64,000 bases of DNA. Source: Platerodrilus igneus (lineage: Eukaryota; Arthropoda; Insecta; Coleoptera; Lycidae). This document shows positions 36,269 through 48,326 of this stretch, piece after piece. Position numbers and translations under genes: made by a program. Where the stretch lies: assembly GCA_036346225.1 (NCBI GenBank), contig JARFIW010000139.1, positions 8,432,001 through 8,496,000 on the forward strand, in the 5' to 3' direction. The number at the start of each line of letters is the position of its first letter. The stretch's first letter is position 1. Under the pieces are notes generated by a model. That model had not been told where the DNA came from, did not search any database, and saw only the letters and a list, made by a program, of their open reading frames with translations.

Positions 36269-39200
36269 AGTAGGGTAGCTAAGCCGGTTTGGCAACAGAG
36301 ATCCACAGCAAGATATGTATACGCCGGTTCGAGAACAATATGAACAGCTAAGCCGCTTTGGGAAACAAAACGTGCAGCAAGATATGTATACGCCGCTTTG
36401 AGAACAAAATTGTCTTTGTGTGTAAATTTGTTGCGTCGGGGGGTCGTTAGGTCTTTGGGGTGTGCGTTCGGCGGGGTCGTTAGATTTTTGTCGTGGAGTG
36501 GTGCGCGTGCGCTGGGGTGGAGATATTTTCTTAAGAAATTTTTTTAGCAGCGTTCCCGACGTTAAATATTAAATATTAAATTTTAAAAATGTTGTTTGTG
36601 TAGAAAATGGAGTTCACGTGTTGGTTCGTATTTTCTGGGGCAGGTTAAGCTAAAATTAAAACGCCGCGGTGAGGAATTTTTAATATTAGACAAACGCGTG
36701 CAAGTGGTAAAGAGTGTTTTAGCTCTCCTCATAAGCTGCGTTTTGTACGAAGTAGAAAATAAAATTGAGAAATATACGAAATGTTATATGATGGAGGTCA
36801 AATTTTAAACGTTTGCAGGTAAAATCTTGTAAAAAAGAAGTCGTTCACTTCTCGCAATTTCAATGTCACGATAAAATACTAAGAATTTGCATGCAGTCGA
36901 ATATAACCTCGTGTTTTTTATTTGGTAATATATATGTAAATCACGTCGACATTCGACTTTTAATATAATGTATTTAATTAACATAAGGTGTGTTGCAAAA
37001 ACATTTCAAGACAGGTATGTCGTATATTACCTTTTGGTTACATCATCCCAAAATAATTTATACAAGTACACTGAACTTGCAGTCGGATCTAACATATAAT
37101 CTTTTAATTATACCCGTATGAATTTAAAATATATGCAAATTATACCACCTTTCATCACGATTTATTTGACTCTCAAATTATTTGATTTGATCTTATATCA
37201 AGGCTTATGTATTAACTTTTACAACTCAAGGTGTAGCATCAAGGTTTTTACGTCACTCTCAAACTATAGAACTTAATAAAAATAGCTTTCCTTAGCACCA
37301 ATATCATTTAGAAAATATGTGTTTCATTAACATATACTTATTTATTAAATATTTCCTACCAAAATTTATTTAAAAAATTTAAAAGTTCTTTATTTTCATT
37401 TTCATATAGGTAAAATCACCACTTTGCTATGCTCTCGGCTACCTAGTTCCGGCTACTTTTCCAAGGTCGTTGTGACGTCATAGCCTTTTATAAATATAGA
37501 GCAATGTTATACTATTCTAAAATTCTAAAAAGAGTCTTTCTTACTAGCCACAAATACATACAGCTTGTAGAACGCGGATGTATCCAAGTCAGTCCATCGG
37601 CACATAAAATAATCTTTTAATCCTTTCCTCTTTCTCTAATAAGATGTTCTTTGTCTAACATATCTTTGTATTGTTCGCGTATTATCGCAGTGTCTTCCAA
37701 TTAGTCCAACTTTCGCCTTTTGCATGCATTTCCTCTAATTCCAGCTGTCTTTTCTTCCACTTACAGCGTATGGCGTGCATATGGGCAATTTCCTGCAGCG
37801 TCAACGGAGAGAGTTTACTGCCAATATTTACGCGTTGTCGTACAACCTCTGGGCGAATGTTAGGCGTACTTATCAACCCCGATACCGAAATGATTATTTC
37901 TTTTGGAATTGTAGAATATGGTGTTACAGATTGTGTAAAATATGTTACCTGCTTTAATGTAGCACTTGTGTAAGATTTTATTTTATCTTGGCTGTCGTCC
38001 TACTCTACTATCTCCAAATAATTTACAGGTAAATAGTTAAAACTAAAAGCTGAAAGCACATACTTTATCAATTTTTCCCTTTCTCTGGTTTTTCTGACAA
38101 CCTAATTTGCAAGCCCGTCAATTTCTTTGTATTGCCGTTCCCCAATACATGTACTGTAGCAGGTTATTATACACTAAACAGCAGCTATTTTGAAGCTTGT
38201 CCGATAACTTACTCCACATTTTGGCGGTACCGAGTACATTGGCACCTTTAGGAAGTATAACTTACTATCTTCCAATAAGGTTAAACAGTCTTTTAAGGGA
38301 TTATACACCCGTTCCGCACTGACATAGCTTCCAATTGTACAGTTTTATATTGTCGCTTCCAATTGCGTAATACCGTGTTCTTTGGTCAAAGTAGACGCGA
38401 ATGTTGCTCTTAAACGTGCATCTGGACAACGTAAAAATCTAGTATATAATTTCCAAGTTGTTTATTAACACCAGGATTTGTTATCTGACACACAAATTTG
38501 TTGTATATCTTAATTCTTACATTGGTTGTTAGCCATGTTAAACAATCGAATTTAAATTAAAATTAAGTTTAAATGGCTCCATGCTTGGCATTAAATATTT
38601 TTAAATTTTGTTATGTATAATGCCAGAATAAAAATTTTAGAATAGTATTACATTGTTCTTTATTTATAAAAGGCTATGACGTCACAACGACCTTGGAAAA
38701 GTAGCCGAAACTAGGTAGCAGAGAGCATAGCGAAGTGGTGATTTTACCTATATGAAGAATTTTGTTATGTTAAGTAAAAACGTGCAAGTGGTAAAGAATT
38801 TTTTAGCTTTCCTCAAAAGCTGTATTTTGTATGAAGTAGCGAATAACATTTAGAAAATATACGAAATGTGATATAATGGATCTAATTATAAAGTCTGCAT
38901 GTAAAATCTTGTAAAACATGTTGTTCACGATTTCATTACCAAGATAAAATAACAAGAATTCGCAGTCGAATATAACCTCGTGTTTTTATTGAAATTATAG
39001 CTCTCTGGTAATATATATGCAAATCATTCAACTTTTAATATAATGGATTTAATTAACATAAGGTGTGTTTGCAAAAACATGTTAAGACTATTTCCTTCTT
39101 GGTATGCAAATTATACCACCTTTCATAACGATTTATTTGACTCTCAAATAAAAAAATTAATTTGATCTTATATCAAGAGGTGTTCTTGCTTACATTTAGC

Positions 39201-39620
39201 AATTTCAATATATATTTAATATGTGTGTGTATATGTAAAAAACATGTTAAGACAGGTCACTCGTTATTTTATTCATGATTGATTGCATCACCAAAATAAT
39301 TTATACAACCACACTAAACTCGTACCCGGATCTATATAACCTTTAAATGTATGCAAATAATGTCGTTATTTAAAACGTGGTGAAGAATTTGGATGGGGAT
39401 GTACTCATTCTCAAATGCGGAATGGTACTCCATAAGGCGTTCTGAACGGAGGCTTTGCACGCATTAGGTGATTGAATACTTCGGAAATTTTTAGGTTAAG
39501 CAAAAACATGCACGTGTTGAAGAATCTCCGAGAATTTCAAAAATTATTTTTGTATTAAATATATAATATTAAAAGAAACACACAATATTTTAATGTTTTA
39601 TTTACAAAACTTACATTCTT
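36269..39620. repeat. Polinton left terminal inverted repeat, with insertion
   Basis: The outer about 1.1 kb pairs with 52,170-53,184 almost base for base. The remainder pairs in blocks with 50,955-52,170, apart from the 1.35-kb insert at 37,404-38,755. Inside the end is a 69-bp tandem pair (starts 36,277 and 36,346) with AGCTAAGCCG and GCAAGATATGTATACGCC. A G-rich stretch at 36,436-36,530 could form quadruplexes. Confidence 0.85.
37404..38755. mobile_element. ~1.35-kb inverted-repeat element inside the Polinton left arm
   Basis: Its ends are inverted copies of about 120 bp: TAGGTAAAATCACCACTT...GGTCGTTGTGACGTCATAGCC at the left and the reverse at the right (38,630-38,755). The right Polinton arm lacks it. 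A possible TA or TATA duplication flanks it. Inside, minus-strand fragments include a 64-residue frame with EIAHMHAIRCKWKKRQLELEE and a piece with RFLRCPDARLRATFAS. I recognise neither. It is probably a small DNA transposon of unknown superfamily. Confidence 0.6.
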
Positions 39621-40740
39621 TAATTGTCCCTATCTTTTGTAGGTGGCGGTAGCAGATTCTTATTTGAATAAAATATAGATAAGACTTCCACATTAAGAAA
39701 AATGTATCTTAGTTAAATGTACGGGGATTTTATTAATTATAGTTTAGTAAAGTGCATGGTAGTTAATGACCTCGAGGTTGTGATATTTATAACAACATAC
39801 CGATATATGTAAATTATATATGGAAACTGCATAACTTCAAATCATTTTAGCATAATTGTTAATTACCAAAATTCATAATTTCTACTTCCGTTAAAAACAC
39901 ATTAAGTAAGTAAGTTTATACATACCGATAATACAATGGTAAAAATTCTTCTACAACACATTAAACAGCTTATTTATATTTGCTACCTTAAACAACTATG
40001 CGAGTGCATATAAATGTCAGAGGAAGATTTCTTATCGTTCCCTTCCAATCTTAAAATTTATATCGTCAATAAAATAATAAACAGATTACTAATAATAGGT
40101 CGTCAATGGAACTAAAACAACATATACAAAATGTGTACAAATGAAAAGACCACTTATTAATTAATCATGACTGTAAATTTCTTTAAAGATTTGATATTCA
40201 TATTTAGTAACAATGTTGGTGCTATATATATAAACGACTTTTTATGAGCATAGTTTAAATTAAAATAACACCGAAATTTATGTAAATTTAATAGTTCTGG
40301 TTTATAGTTGGTTGATTTTCGGAGAATAAATTTTATGAAACTTAGGTTTAAGAAATTAATCATTTTGCAGGTGGGATTAAATAAAAATGTACTACTTTGA
40401 TGATAAAAACCTATGCAATGCTTTTATGTTTACACAACTATAACATACTTTAAAATTTAATACCTCGGTAGTAGAATATAATTTTTTAATTGTATTATTG
40501 TAACATAAAGTTTGCATAAAAAATGCAAAATACATATCCGTTAAGAGGAATTTTTCAATATGATACTTACAGATTCGTTAGTAAGTTTTACAATTAAACT
40601 TATTTCAAGACATTTTTGAAACACATTTACTAGTCTCAAGGAATATGTATGTATGTAGGTATAAAATATACAAATAAAAACACTACTTAATGTAAACATT
40701 ATTCTTTATTAAAAATGAATAATTGGTTATATGTACAAAC
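39621..40740. other. Polinton inner left arm, no gene
   Basis: AT-rich. Patches still pair with the right arm (for example 'catggtagttaatgacctcg' at 39,750 with 50,185), so the inverted repeats once reached further in. The frame at 40,157-40,363 has no motif. Confidence 0.5.
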
Positions 40741-40744
40741 CAGT

Positions 40745-41130
40745 TTTGAGTACAATTACATCTGTGGTTGCGCAATTGAATGACGAATGTCGTGTGGTAT
40801 GCTAGAAACACTTGTGTGAATTGGTGTAATACTTTAATTTATGTAGAGGAGTACACCCTAAGTCTTCTAGGTTAATAACATTTAGGTGTGGAAATTCATT
40901 GTAAATTGCCATCATCTCAAGATATATCGTGAAAGTTTCTGCTTAACCATATCTTTTGGTATTTGAAGCGAGCTGATAGACAGTTCCAAGAATATGATGG
41001 TTTCAGCACATATGTTATTGCAACTCCATTCGATAGGGATAGTTGTAAAACAGCCATTTCTTTAAACACAAAGTTATTATGTGCAATTTTAAACCTTTGA
41101 ACGTCGTCAACTAATGGACTATTAATTTTA
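40745..41130 (-). pseudogene. Unnamed Polinton-linked ORF with WLSRNFH and LEDLGC motifs
   Basis: Minus-strand pieces read SPLVDDVQRFKIAHNNFVFK, ITYVLKPSYSW, WLSRNFH and, after a break, VINLEDLGC with a trailing His/Cys-containing stretch. I recall similar unannotated proteins recurring with mobile elements in insect genomes, but I cannot name a function. It follows the major capsid gene directly and reads the same way. Confidence 0.45.
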
Positions 41131-42331
41131 GACTTCACTCACAACACTGGTTGCAGGATTGTAGCGGACCAAACGATCGTGTAGAATGAGGCAGTACGCT
41201 GTAGTGTGAGCTTTAAGCGCTTCTTTCATTTGAAATTCTAATCGTACGTCAACCGCTCCCACTTTCACTATTTCGTTTTGATGGGAACAATCGATGACTA
41301 CAAGTGGAGCGTGCGTTTGAAATTCATTGGGTGTTAATATCGGCTCGCTGATACCCCCGTAGTACGATTGTTGAAACTGTGCATACATCTCATATAGTAT
41401 AGAATAGCGATTGGTATCGAAATCAATGTTAAGATTATCGTAAGGATACATAGATGAACCCAGATGTAATTTCATATTGGTCAACTTACAGTGGTCGAAC
41501 TGACTGCGCCCCTTTTGCGTGATGTATCGGTTTGAAAGCAGACAATAACAAAACGTGGTTTCTCAACTTGACAATCCGTCTTCACGGCCCAGGTATGCGT
41601 GTGTGTTGTATGTAATTCTGGATATTCGTGTAGTTCCAACTGCGAAAGCTTATGTCCATGGTGGCATTGCGTTGAATATGTTTGAGTAGTTTTAAGCGCT
41701 CTGCATCTGCAACGGTTATATGTGGAATCCGACATGATATATGTGTAATGGTTATTTTGATTGACTCTTTGGTTTCAGTATTCGATATAGCTGAATCGTC
41801 AGGAATAATTCTAATAAGAATAAGCTCCTGTTTGATATTCAAAAGAATTTTCGGTAGTCCTCCGCAAATCCTAAAACCATGCGCAAGGGAATGCATACGT
41901 TGAAATGACCATTAGCATCAACGAGATCAAGCTTATCGATGGGGACCAACCGGCGTTTCTAAAGCGACGACTTTCGCTATAATCGTAGGATAGGAAATTT
42001 TAATAGTCGTAGTTATACCTGGATTACGAACGCGGTCAATAGTCTTTCCACCAAGTTCATAACGAATTTCATCAAATAAAAATAAAACTCCGTTGTTGAC
42101 AAAATCGGCTGTAGGCGAAACGCCACCATCTGACTTATTCATTGTACCCTCAATATAAATTACGCTGTCCCATGGTAGTGTATAGACATCTTCGTTTTCT
42201 ATTGGAATCCGTATAACATCGTTCTTCTCATACGTGGTATTGGAGTACGGAGTATGCATATGTTTGTCGGCATTGACGATGGTTGTATCAAATATAGCAC
42301 GTTGCGTAACATTTAAAATATTACTATCCAT
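41131..42331 (-). pseudogene. Polinton major capsid protein (double jelly roll), fragmented
   Basis: The start at 42,331 gives MDSNILNVTQRAIFDTTI, then YTLPWDSVIYIEGT, the conserved N-terminal jelly-roll part of insect Polinton capsids. Continuation is in at least three other frames: LLNIKQELILIRII, the segment with WAVKTDCQVEKPRF, and a C-terminal block, NIDFDTNRYSILYEMYAQFQ, ending near 41,130. The total is about 400 residues. In the family this protein forms the icosahedral shell. The breaks prevent a full product here. The neighbouring penton and protease support the call. Confidence 0.82.
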
Positions 42332-42485
42332 TTTAACTATGTAGCACTTTGAGTCCTAATGTTTGCAGAAATTTAACGTTTTCCGGTGTTAATCGGTGCA
42401 CTGGTGTCTTGTAACTGGTAAAGGTGCTGACAATGCGTCTATTAATAGGTTTTGGTGGTTTATGCTCATAGCGCAAAACCATTGT

Positions 42486-43182
42486 TTAAAGACGCTTTAG
42501 ATAAAGTCTAATCGTGATGGTTTCCCGACGAAAAGTGATGAGATTACCGTTTTGATCAACTATTTTAACAATGATGCGATCGATGATTCGTGTATTAAGT
42601 GGCATATAGGTGACGTTTACGGGGTTTTCAATAATCTTGTACCCTGCAGCAACTGCAGGAAAGAATTGATGCAAAATGTGTACAGGTTTGCTATTCCGAT
42701 ACGATCCGACCACAAGATTACATTCAATACATATTGAATTGATTGGAAAGACTTGTGCCGGATGGTCCGAAATAGCAGTAGTGAAGCTGGTAGTTTACGT
42801 TTCTCAAAACCCAGCAACGAAGCAAGTGAATTTGGTTGTGTAAAATCCACTATACCTGATGCTTTGATTTCTGTATGTAAACTGTTATTATTGGCTCGAA
42901 TATCAATAAGATAACGTTTGGATGAAGTGCGTTCACGGGGATCGTTCAGATTACGTCGTACGAACTTATTAATATCTGCCACTTCATAAGTTCCTTCTGG
43001 TAAAGTAAGCACGATGTCATCAATGTAAAATTTATTGTTCGCTTCCGTTACATTGGGAATTGAAAATATGTATCAAAGTTTGTAAGACCAATAACGTATT
43101 CATGGTCATCATCGAGAACAATTGGTGGGTTGATGATTGCGGTGAGCGTAGATTCAGTTCCAGTTAAAGTAAATGTGTACAT
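42486..43182 (-). pseudogene. Polinton minor capsid (penton-like) protein, fragmented
   Basis: The start is the ATG at 43,182, giving MYTFTLTGTESTLTAIIN, in a frame that breaks near 43,065. Later pieces show LPEGTYEVADINKFVRRNL, FTQPNSLASLLGF, GSYRNSKPVHILHQFFPA and VTYMPLNTRIIDRIIVKIVD, the typical order of the single-jelly-roll partner of the major capsid. It would occupy the vertices. Three or more frames are used, so no intact product remains. Confidence 0.78.
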
Positions 43183-43343
43183 GTTCGGTGGTTGACGATA
43201 AACTAACAACTAGTCGTATTCGTAGTTGGGATGGGGTAATAAAAGCAAATTCCTGAAACACTTGCAATATATGGTTTTAATTAAACACTTTTATACAAAA
43301 CAGTTAAAAATACACTAAAATCAAATAATATATAACGTTGTTA

Positions 43344-43711
43344 GAAACGTAACGGTGGACTATTTTGCAGTAAAAATTTCAATACGAAGTGTCCACAGGT
43401 AACAGTGTTAAACGGTTGAAATTGTTCATAATTATAATAGAGAGTGCATGGTCCTGATGAGGTTAAGTATTTGACAAGTTCCTCGGAGGTCGTAGATTAC
43501 CAATGCTATCATAATAGACTGCCCTTGAACCATCTTTTTTGTACGCGGTCCAATGAGTTCCCACACCACGTGTAGTATCATGATTAAGAATACCACATTC
43601 TCGCCAACGAATTGTGTTTGGAAGTGAATTGCGCATGAATATTCCACGAAAGTGGGATATTGGTAAACGTTTTATGTATTTGTTCAAGTCAACATTGGTC
43701 AACGCTCGCAT
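43344..43711 (-). pseudogene. Adenain-like cysteine protease
   Basis: The N-terminal frame has IKRLPISHFRGIFMRN and the catalytic His in GTHWTAY, followed by YYDSIG with the acidic partner. After a frame change near 43,460 the sequence shows the catalytic Cys in TCGHFVLKFLL and stops near 43,344. In the family it matures capsid proteins. The catalytic residues survive but in two frames. Confidence 0.8.
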
Positions 43712-43719
43712 AGGTAGGT

Positions 43720-44566
43720 TTAACGAATGCGTTGAGTTTTTTTTCGTTGTCTTTGTTTATGCAAACCTTGCCCATGTGTAAGATAAGGCTTTAGGTACAG
43801 TCCATGTCCACGACAAAAAGATTTCAAATAAAGACCTTTTCCAAGTGTCACAGCCTCTTGTGCCATATTATTTTGTTTCGCTTCCTCCAATTGTTGTTGA
43901 CTAAGTTTAGCATCGTCGACAGCTTTTGCAATCCCAGCTGCTCCACCCGACAGCGCTCTAATTGCGGAGAAAACTGCAAAAATAGGTATCAAAGGTAAGA
44001 AACCACCAGTTTTGGGTACAGGAATTACACGTAGGATGCCACGAACCTCATCCGCTATATCTTTAATGGGTGTCACTGCAAGTTTAGCAGTTTTAATAAG
44101 ATCAGTGGGACGAACGTTTTTAATGTGTTCCCAAATGGTGCGAATTAAACGCTTGAATGGTATACCATGTCCTGTACGTAGATGCTGACCACGTCGTTTT
44201 CCCTTAAACCTTATCGTTTTCTTATGACAACCCATACCAAATTTAACTTTGGCATTCATTGCAGAACCAACTGCAAACGCAGCAAGTTTTCACCTAACGA
44301 AGCGTCGGGTGCAGTACGACGTTTTGTGCTGTTTCGGCAAGACGTCGATCAGCTTGGTGTCGGGTTGTTAAGTCTGTAGAAAGATCGTAGGCGATGTCGT
44401 GTAGTTTGCAGGCTTCGTCTAAGGGATTACGACCTATATCACCACGCTCGAGGCGTTTCTGAAGCTTAGTACCCGGTCCACAGAAGCGATAGCCTGGTAA
44501 ATGTAATTCTACCGGTAAACGATTGATAGCACTATTGAGTAACCCGTAGCCACGATAGGATTTCAT
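43720..44566 (-). pseudogene. PLA2-domain virion protein
   Basis: The frame from 44,566 has LPGYRFCGPGTKLQKRL, a Ca-binding-loop pattern, and LDEACKLHDIAYD, with the His-Asp pair of parvovirus-type phospholipase A2 domains. After one break near 44,290 a second frame (44,259-43,720) continues with NAKVKFGMG, a basic region, a hydrophobic Gly/Ala stretch (GGFLPLIPIFAVFSAIRALS) and a basic tail. I read them as one gene. Such domains occur in Polinton and adintovirus virion proteins and are thought to act on membranes during entry. Confidence 0.78.
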
Positions 44567-44659
44567 TAATCTTGTCAGTCGAAAGGTTTAAAGGAGACTG
44601 GTCATGCGTGTAGAATTACTCGCTTAAATGCTTACCATACTGCAATTACGTTTTAGTAT
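44567..44659. promoter_or_regulatory. Divergent intergenic region between the two Polinton arms
   Basis: Only 93 bp separate the minus-strand PLA2-domain gene from the plus-strand ATPase, so both transcripts probably start from here. I see no clear TATA box. Confidence 0.4.
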
Positions 44660-45282
44660 ATGGATAGAATGCGTCTGGTAAAGCAACAATTGGCGTTGCC
44701 AATTACGGACCACAACTGCAGCAACAACACTAACGTGCAAAAGCATGGACTACTATTACCATCAACAATACGGTGTATCATTACAGGTCCATCCAATTGT
44801 GGTAAAACTAATGTAGTCATCGGTCTCTTGAAACATCCGAATGGTGTACGCTTTGAAAACGTTTATCTCTACTCAAAATCCTTGTATCAACCAAAGTATC
44901 AGTACCTAGAGAGGTTATTACAACCAATAAAAGAAATAGGATATTTTGCGTTTAACAAATGGGATGCAATTGTTACTCCAGCGGATGCAAAACCTAATTC
45001 GATATTTATTTTCGATGACGTGTCGTGCGATAAACAAAATGTAATGCGAGAATATTTTTCTTTAGGTCGACATAAGGCCATTGATTGTTTTACCTATGTC
45101 AGACCTATTCCAAAATACCTAAACAATTGATTAGAGACAATGCTAATGTCCTAGTGCTATTCAAACAAGACGAACTCAATTTAAAACACGTATACGCTGA
45201 CCATGTAAACACGGATATGTCGTTTAACCGGTTTAAAGAATTGTGCGGCGTATGCTGGCGAGATCGGTATGGGTTCTGGTGA
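44660..45282 (+). pseudogene. A32-like (FtsK/HerA-type) genome-packaging ATPase
   Basis: The first frame (156 residues) has Walker A, TGPSNCGKTN, and Walker B, SIFIFDDVSC. It breaks near 45,120. The next frame carries LVLFKQDELNLKHVYADHV and FKELCGVCW to 45,282. In the family the ATPase pumps DNA into the capsid. About 205 residues match the compact Polinton version. A single frame change is the only defect I see. Confidence 0.88.
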
Positions 45283-45391
45283 TCAATAAAGATGGCGATT
45301 TGCAGAACGGTCGCTACCGAAAAGGTTTTGACACCTATATATACTTATAAAGCACATAAATAGCATATCACTTCCTACCCGTTTCTAGACG

Positions 45392-46355
45392 ATGGCAGAC
45401 GACGTGAAAACCAAACGAGAACTCATAAAAGTACGAAAGGCAGTCAAGAGGAAATTACAAGCGCTAAAAGCAGGTGTGGTTGAAAAGGAGCTTGCATTAA
45501 GTAAAGTCTATGCACCTATTACAAAACGTTTACAAACACTTCAGACCGGTCTGCTGAAAGATATTAAACAGGAGTCCAAGATCGAAAGCCAGCACTGGTT
45601 ACCACAACAACATGACGTACAATCTACTCCTAAAAGACGCCCTAAATTTCTCGATCAGGTGCGCAGTTCCACACCAATCGCCGCACCACCAATAGAGGAG
45701 GCATGGGAACACAATCCTCATAGCCCAGTCCAGTCTGTGGAGTCCACTTCGAAGAATCGGAGAGTAGCGGCAACACTCCAGAGACCCATACAGAGTACGA
45801 ACGGTACCTAAACAGCGAAGAACATCAGACCTACTTACAACGATTCTTACCATCGGTAAGATACTATGTCGATAATCTGTTTTCCAACTTTACTGGTATT
45901 TATAACAATGACACGGAGCACTTGCGCAGGGATAAAGTACGTTTTAATCCGGAGACAGGAAAATTAATGATTGGTGATTCGGACATTATCTTCGGGATTG
46001 GTGAAAAGGTGTGTAGAACGATTTTGCTACAACGGTAGCAAAGGGTTGTACGAGCAACTGTTCCTTCTCAATCCTTTGGGTAAATTCTCACTTAAAGAAA
46101 TTAACGATTATGCGGACATTAAAAAGAAGTAATGCAATGTATAGCTTACGACAGCAAACTATAAACCCGAGTGGTCGTGGTCTACTCATGGATTATAACG
46201 AGAAGCCACTAGAGTATGTATACTTTGATGATCCCAACGAACTGTGCGAACGGCTCAAGCTTCTGGTCGCCTCGCAAGATGCAGGTAACACCGGTCACAC
46301 AAACGAAATTACATCGATTATGGAAGAATTACGCGAATTGCGTATAATAGCGTAG
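45392..46355 (+). pseudogene. DUF8207-type Polinton protein, fragmented
   Basis: The 139-residue frame has RKAVKRKLQALKAG and SKVYAPITKRLQTLQ. The next frames show a FLPSVRYYVDNLF segment, GSKGLYEQLFLL and, from about 46,200, EYVYFDDPNELCERLKLLVA, AGNTGHTNEI and MEELREL. That order is a recurrent Polinton-associated protein. Its role is not established, and it may be structural. Two to three frameshifts break it. Confidence 0.65.
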
Positions 46356-46382
46356 ATTGTGCGACTTGTTATTCATTATCAC

Positions 46383-46894
46383 GATGGTTATCGACAAGTT
46401 TGGACATGCGTCTGACTGTGCTTCATATATTTCTTATGATGATTACTACGATTTTGACAACATGAGATTAGCGCGTCGCTACACCACAAGAAGATGATGA
46501 TGCAGTCACGAAAGCGTACTTAGAATCGCGGTTAGCAACGCTACACCAGCAAGAGGGCGAACCAACGCTTGGAAGTGGTTCCACTATTCAGCAGTATATA
46601 GACACGCTTGTGAAGGAGACAACAAACAGTATGATAACACAATTCTCGAGCGAGTATGTTACAAGATCAGACTTTAACCATTTTGAAGAGATGATGCGTA
46701 ACCTTGTTCCAGCCACTGTGAACGCTAATGTTGCACAAATCGTAACCAAACGGATAGATGATTCTATGAATAGCATATATAAGACATTAGACGCTGCTAT
46801 TCAACAAGTGAAAGCACAATTTAGAATAGACATTGCACGAATTCAAGCAGATATTCAACAGTTGCAAGAGAAACTTAAAAACGCACGCATATAG
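46383..46894 (+). pseudogene. Coiled-coil Polinton protein
   Basis: An ATG at 46,383 starts a short acidic, Tyr-rich segment that shifts frame near 46,490. The continuing frame (best part 46,610-46,894, 94 residues) is helical with heptad-like spacing at its end, IARIQADIQQLQEKL. I know of no function. Its position before integrase suggests a virion or assembly role. Confidence 0.45.
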
Positions 46895-46904
46895 CCGTCA
46901 ACCA

Positions 46905-46927
46905 TACACACACACACACACACACAT
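46905..46927 (+). repeat. (CA)n microsatellite before integrase
   Basis: Nine to ten CA units directly upstream of the integrase start. A similar run lies at 47,941-47,973 after it. Confidence 0.85.
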
Positions 46928-46936
46928 ATTAGCAAT

Positions 46937-47880
46937 ATGTCTGTAAAGGAGCAAATCGTCCACGAGTTACATAAGCCTGCTCGCATTAACTTTCCTAGAA
47001 GACATGTAATCACAAAAGGATTAAACGAGCTGTTTCAAGCCGATTTGGTGGAAATGATCCCATATGCAAAGATGAATAAAGGATTTAGATACATTCTAGT
47101 TGTTATCGATGTATTTTCTAAATACTTATGGGCCGTACCGGTTAAGCGCAAGACGGGTAAGGCTGTTTCAAACGCTTTTCAATCAATTTTCAACAAAGAC
47201 CATCGTATTCCACGGTACATTCAAACGGATTTGGGAAAAGAATTTTATAATTCAACATTTAAGGCTTTAATGGAAAAATATGAGATTACACATTATAGTG
47301 TGTACAGCAATAAAAAGCTTGCGTAGTAGAACGCGTTAATCGTACCTTAAAGTCAAAAATGTGGAAACAATTTAGTTTGAATGGTTCGTATCGATGGCTG
47401 AATATACTATCCTCACTCGTGACTGCATATAACAACACCAAACATCGAACAATCGGCATGCGACCTGTAGATGTGTCAAAACGCAATGAACGCAAACTTT
47501 TCAATACAGTGTACAGTACGATCAAAACAGTTAACTTAAAGAGTAAAAATTTTCTGTTGGGGATCATGTTCGCATTAGTAAACATAGAGGTCAATTTACC
47601 AAGGATACACACCAAATTGGTCTAACGAAATTTTACGGTGTACAAAGTGCATTTGACTAATCCTTTAACGTACCTATTGCGCGATAGTCGAGGACAACCA
47701 ATATTAGGCGGCTTCTATGCAGAAGAACTTCAACGAACACACTATCCGGATGTATATTTAGTGGAAAAAGTATTGAAGAGAGTTAAAAATCAAGTATATG
47801 TGAAATGGTTAAATTTAGATTCTAGCCATAATAGTTGGATATCCAAAATCATATTTTGTAGATTTGCTGTTACGTGTTTG
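46937..47880 (+). pseudogene. Polinton retroviral-type integrase with chromodomain
   Basis: The start ATG 46,937 begins 129 residues with QADLVEM (first Asp), ILVVIDVFSKYLWAVPVKRK and IQTDLGKEF (second Asp). The frame ends at a stop at 47,324, where a one-base loss seems to have shifted it. The next frame holds the catalytic Glu in VERVNRTL and YNNTKHRTIGMRP. A second shift near 47,565 leads to the C-terminal part, with PLTYLLRD and a chromodomain-like DVYLVEKVLKRV...YVKWL...NSWI. All three catalytic residues remain, in separate frames. Confidence 0.88.
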
Positions 47881-47940
47881 TTTACCATCATATGTCATTC
47901 ATCAATAAAAATTTTTTTACTGTTATATGATTTATTATAG

Positions 47941-47942
47941 CG

Positions 47943-47973
<31 letters not shown>
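47941..47973 (+). repeat. (CA)n microsatellite after integrase
   Basis: About 15 CA units with one CG, followed by AT-rich non-coding DNA to 48,326, in which I see no gene. Confidence 0.85.
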
Positions 47974-48326
47974 AATTACATCTATGTACTACTAATTACT
48001 ACACTAGTTCTACGTCAAGAAAGTTGTTTATAATTCCTCATGCCCGAAGCGCAAAACGTTGATGTAGGTTGATTTTCGCTGTTTTGGTTGAACTTGAGTA
48101 TTTCGATGTCCGTGAATATGTGTAAATAACAAGCAGGTAAAACACATTACCTTCTCAGCTAACAATTTCTCCCGTACTTGACCAACACTCGAGGTATATA
48201 TATTTATTGTAAAAGGTATGCGACACGTACAATAGCATCCTCCATTATATCTAATAAGTGCTATCTATAGCGCATCAGGTAGGATTACCAAGATGGCATG
48301 ATTTACATACAAAAAATAGTATTAAA

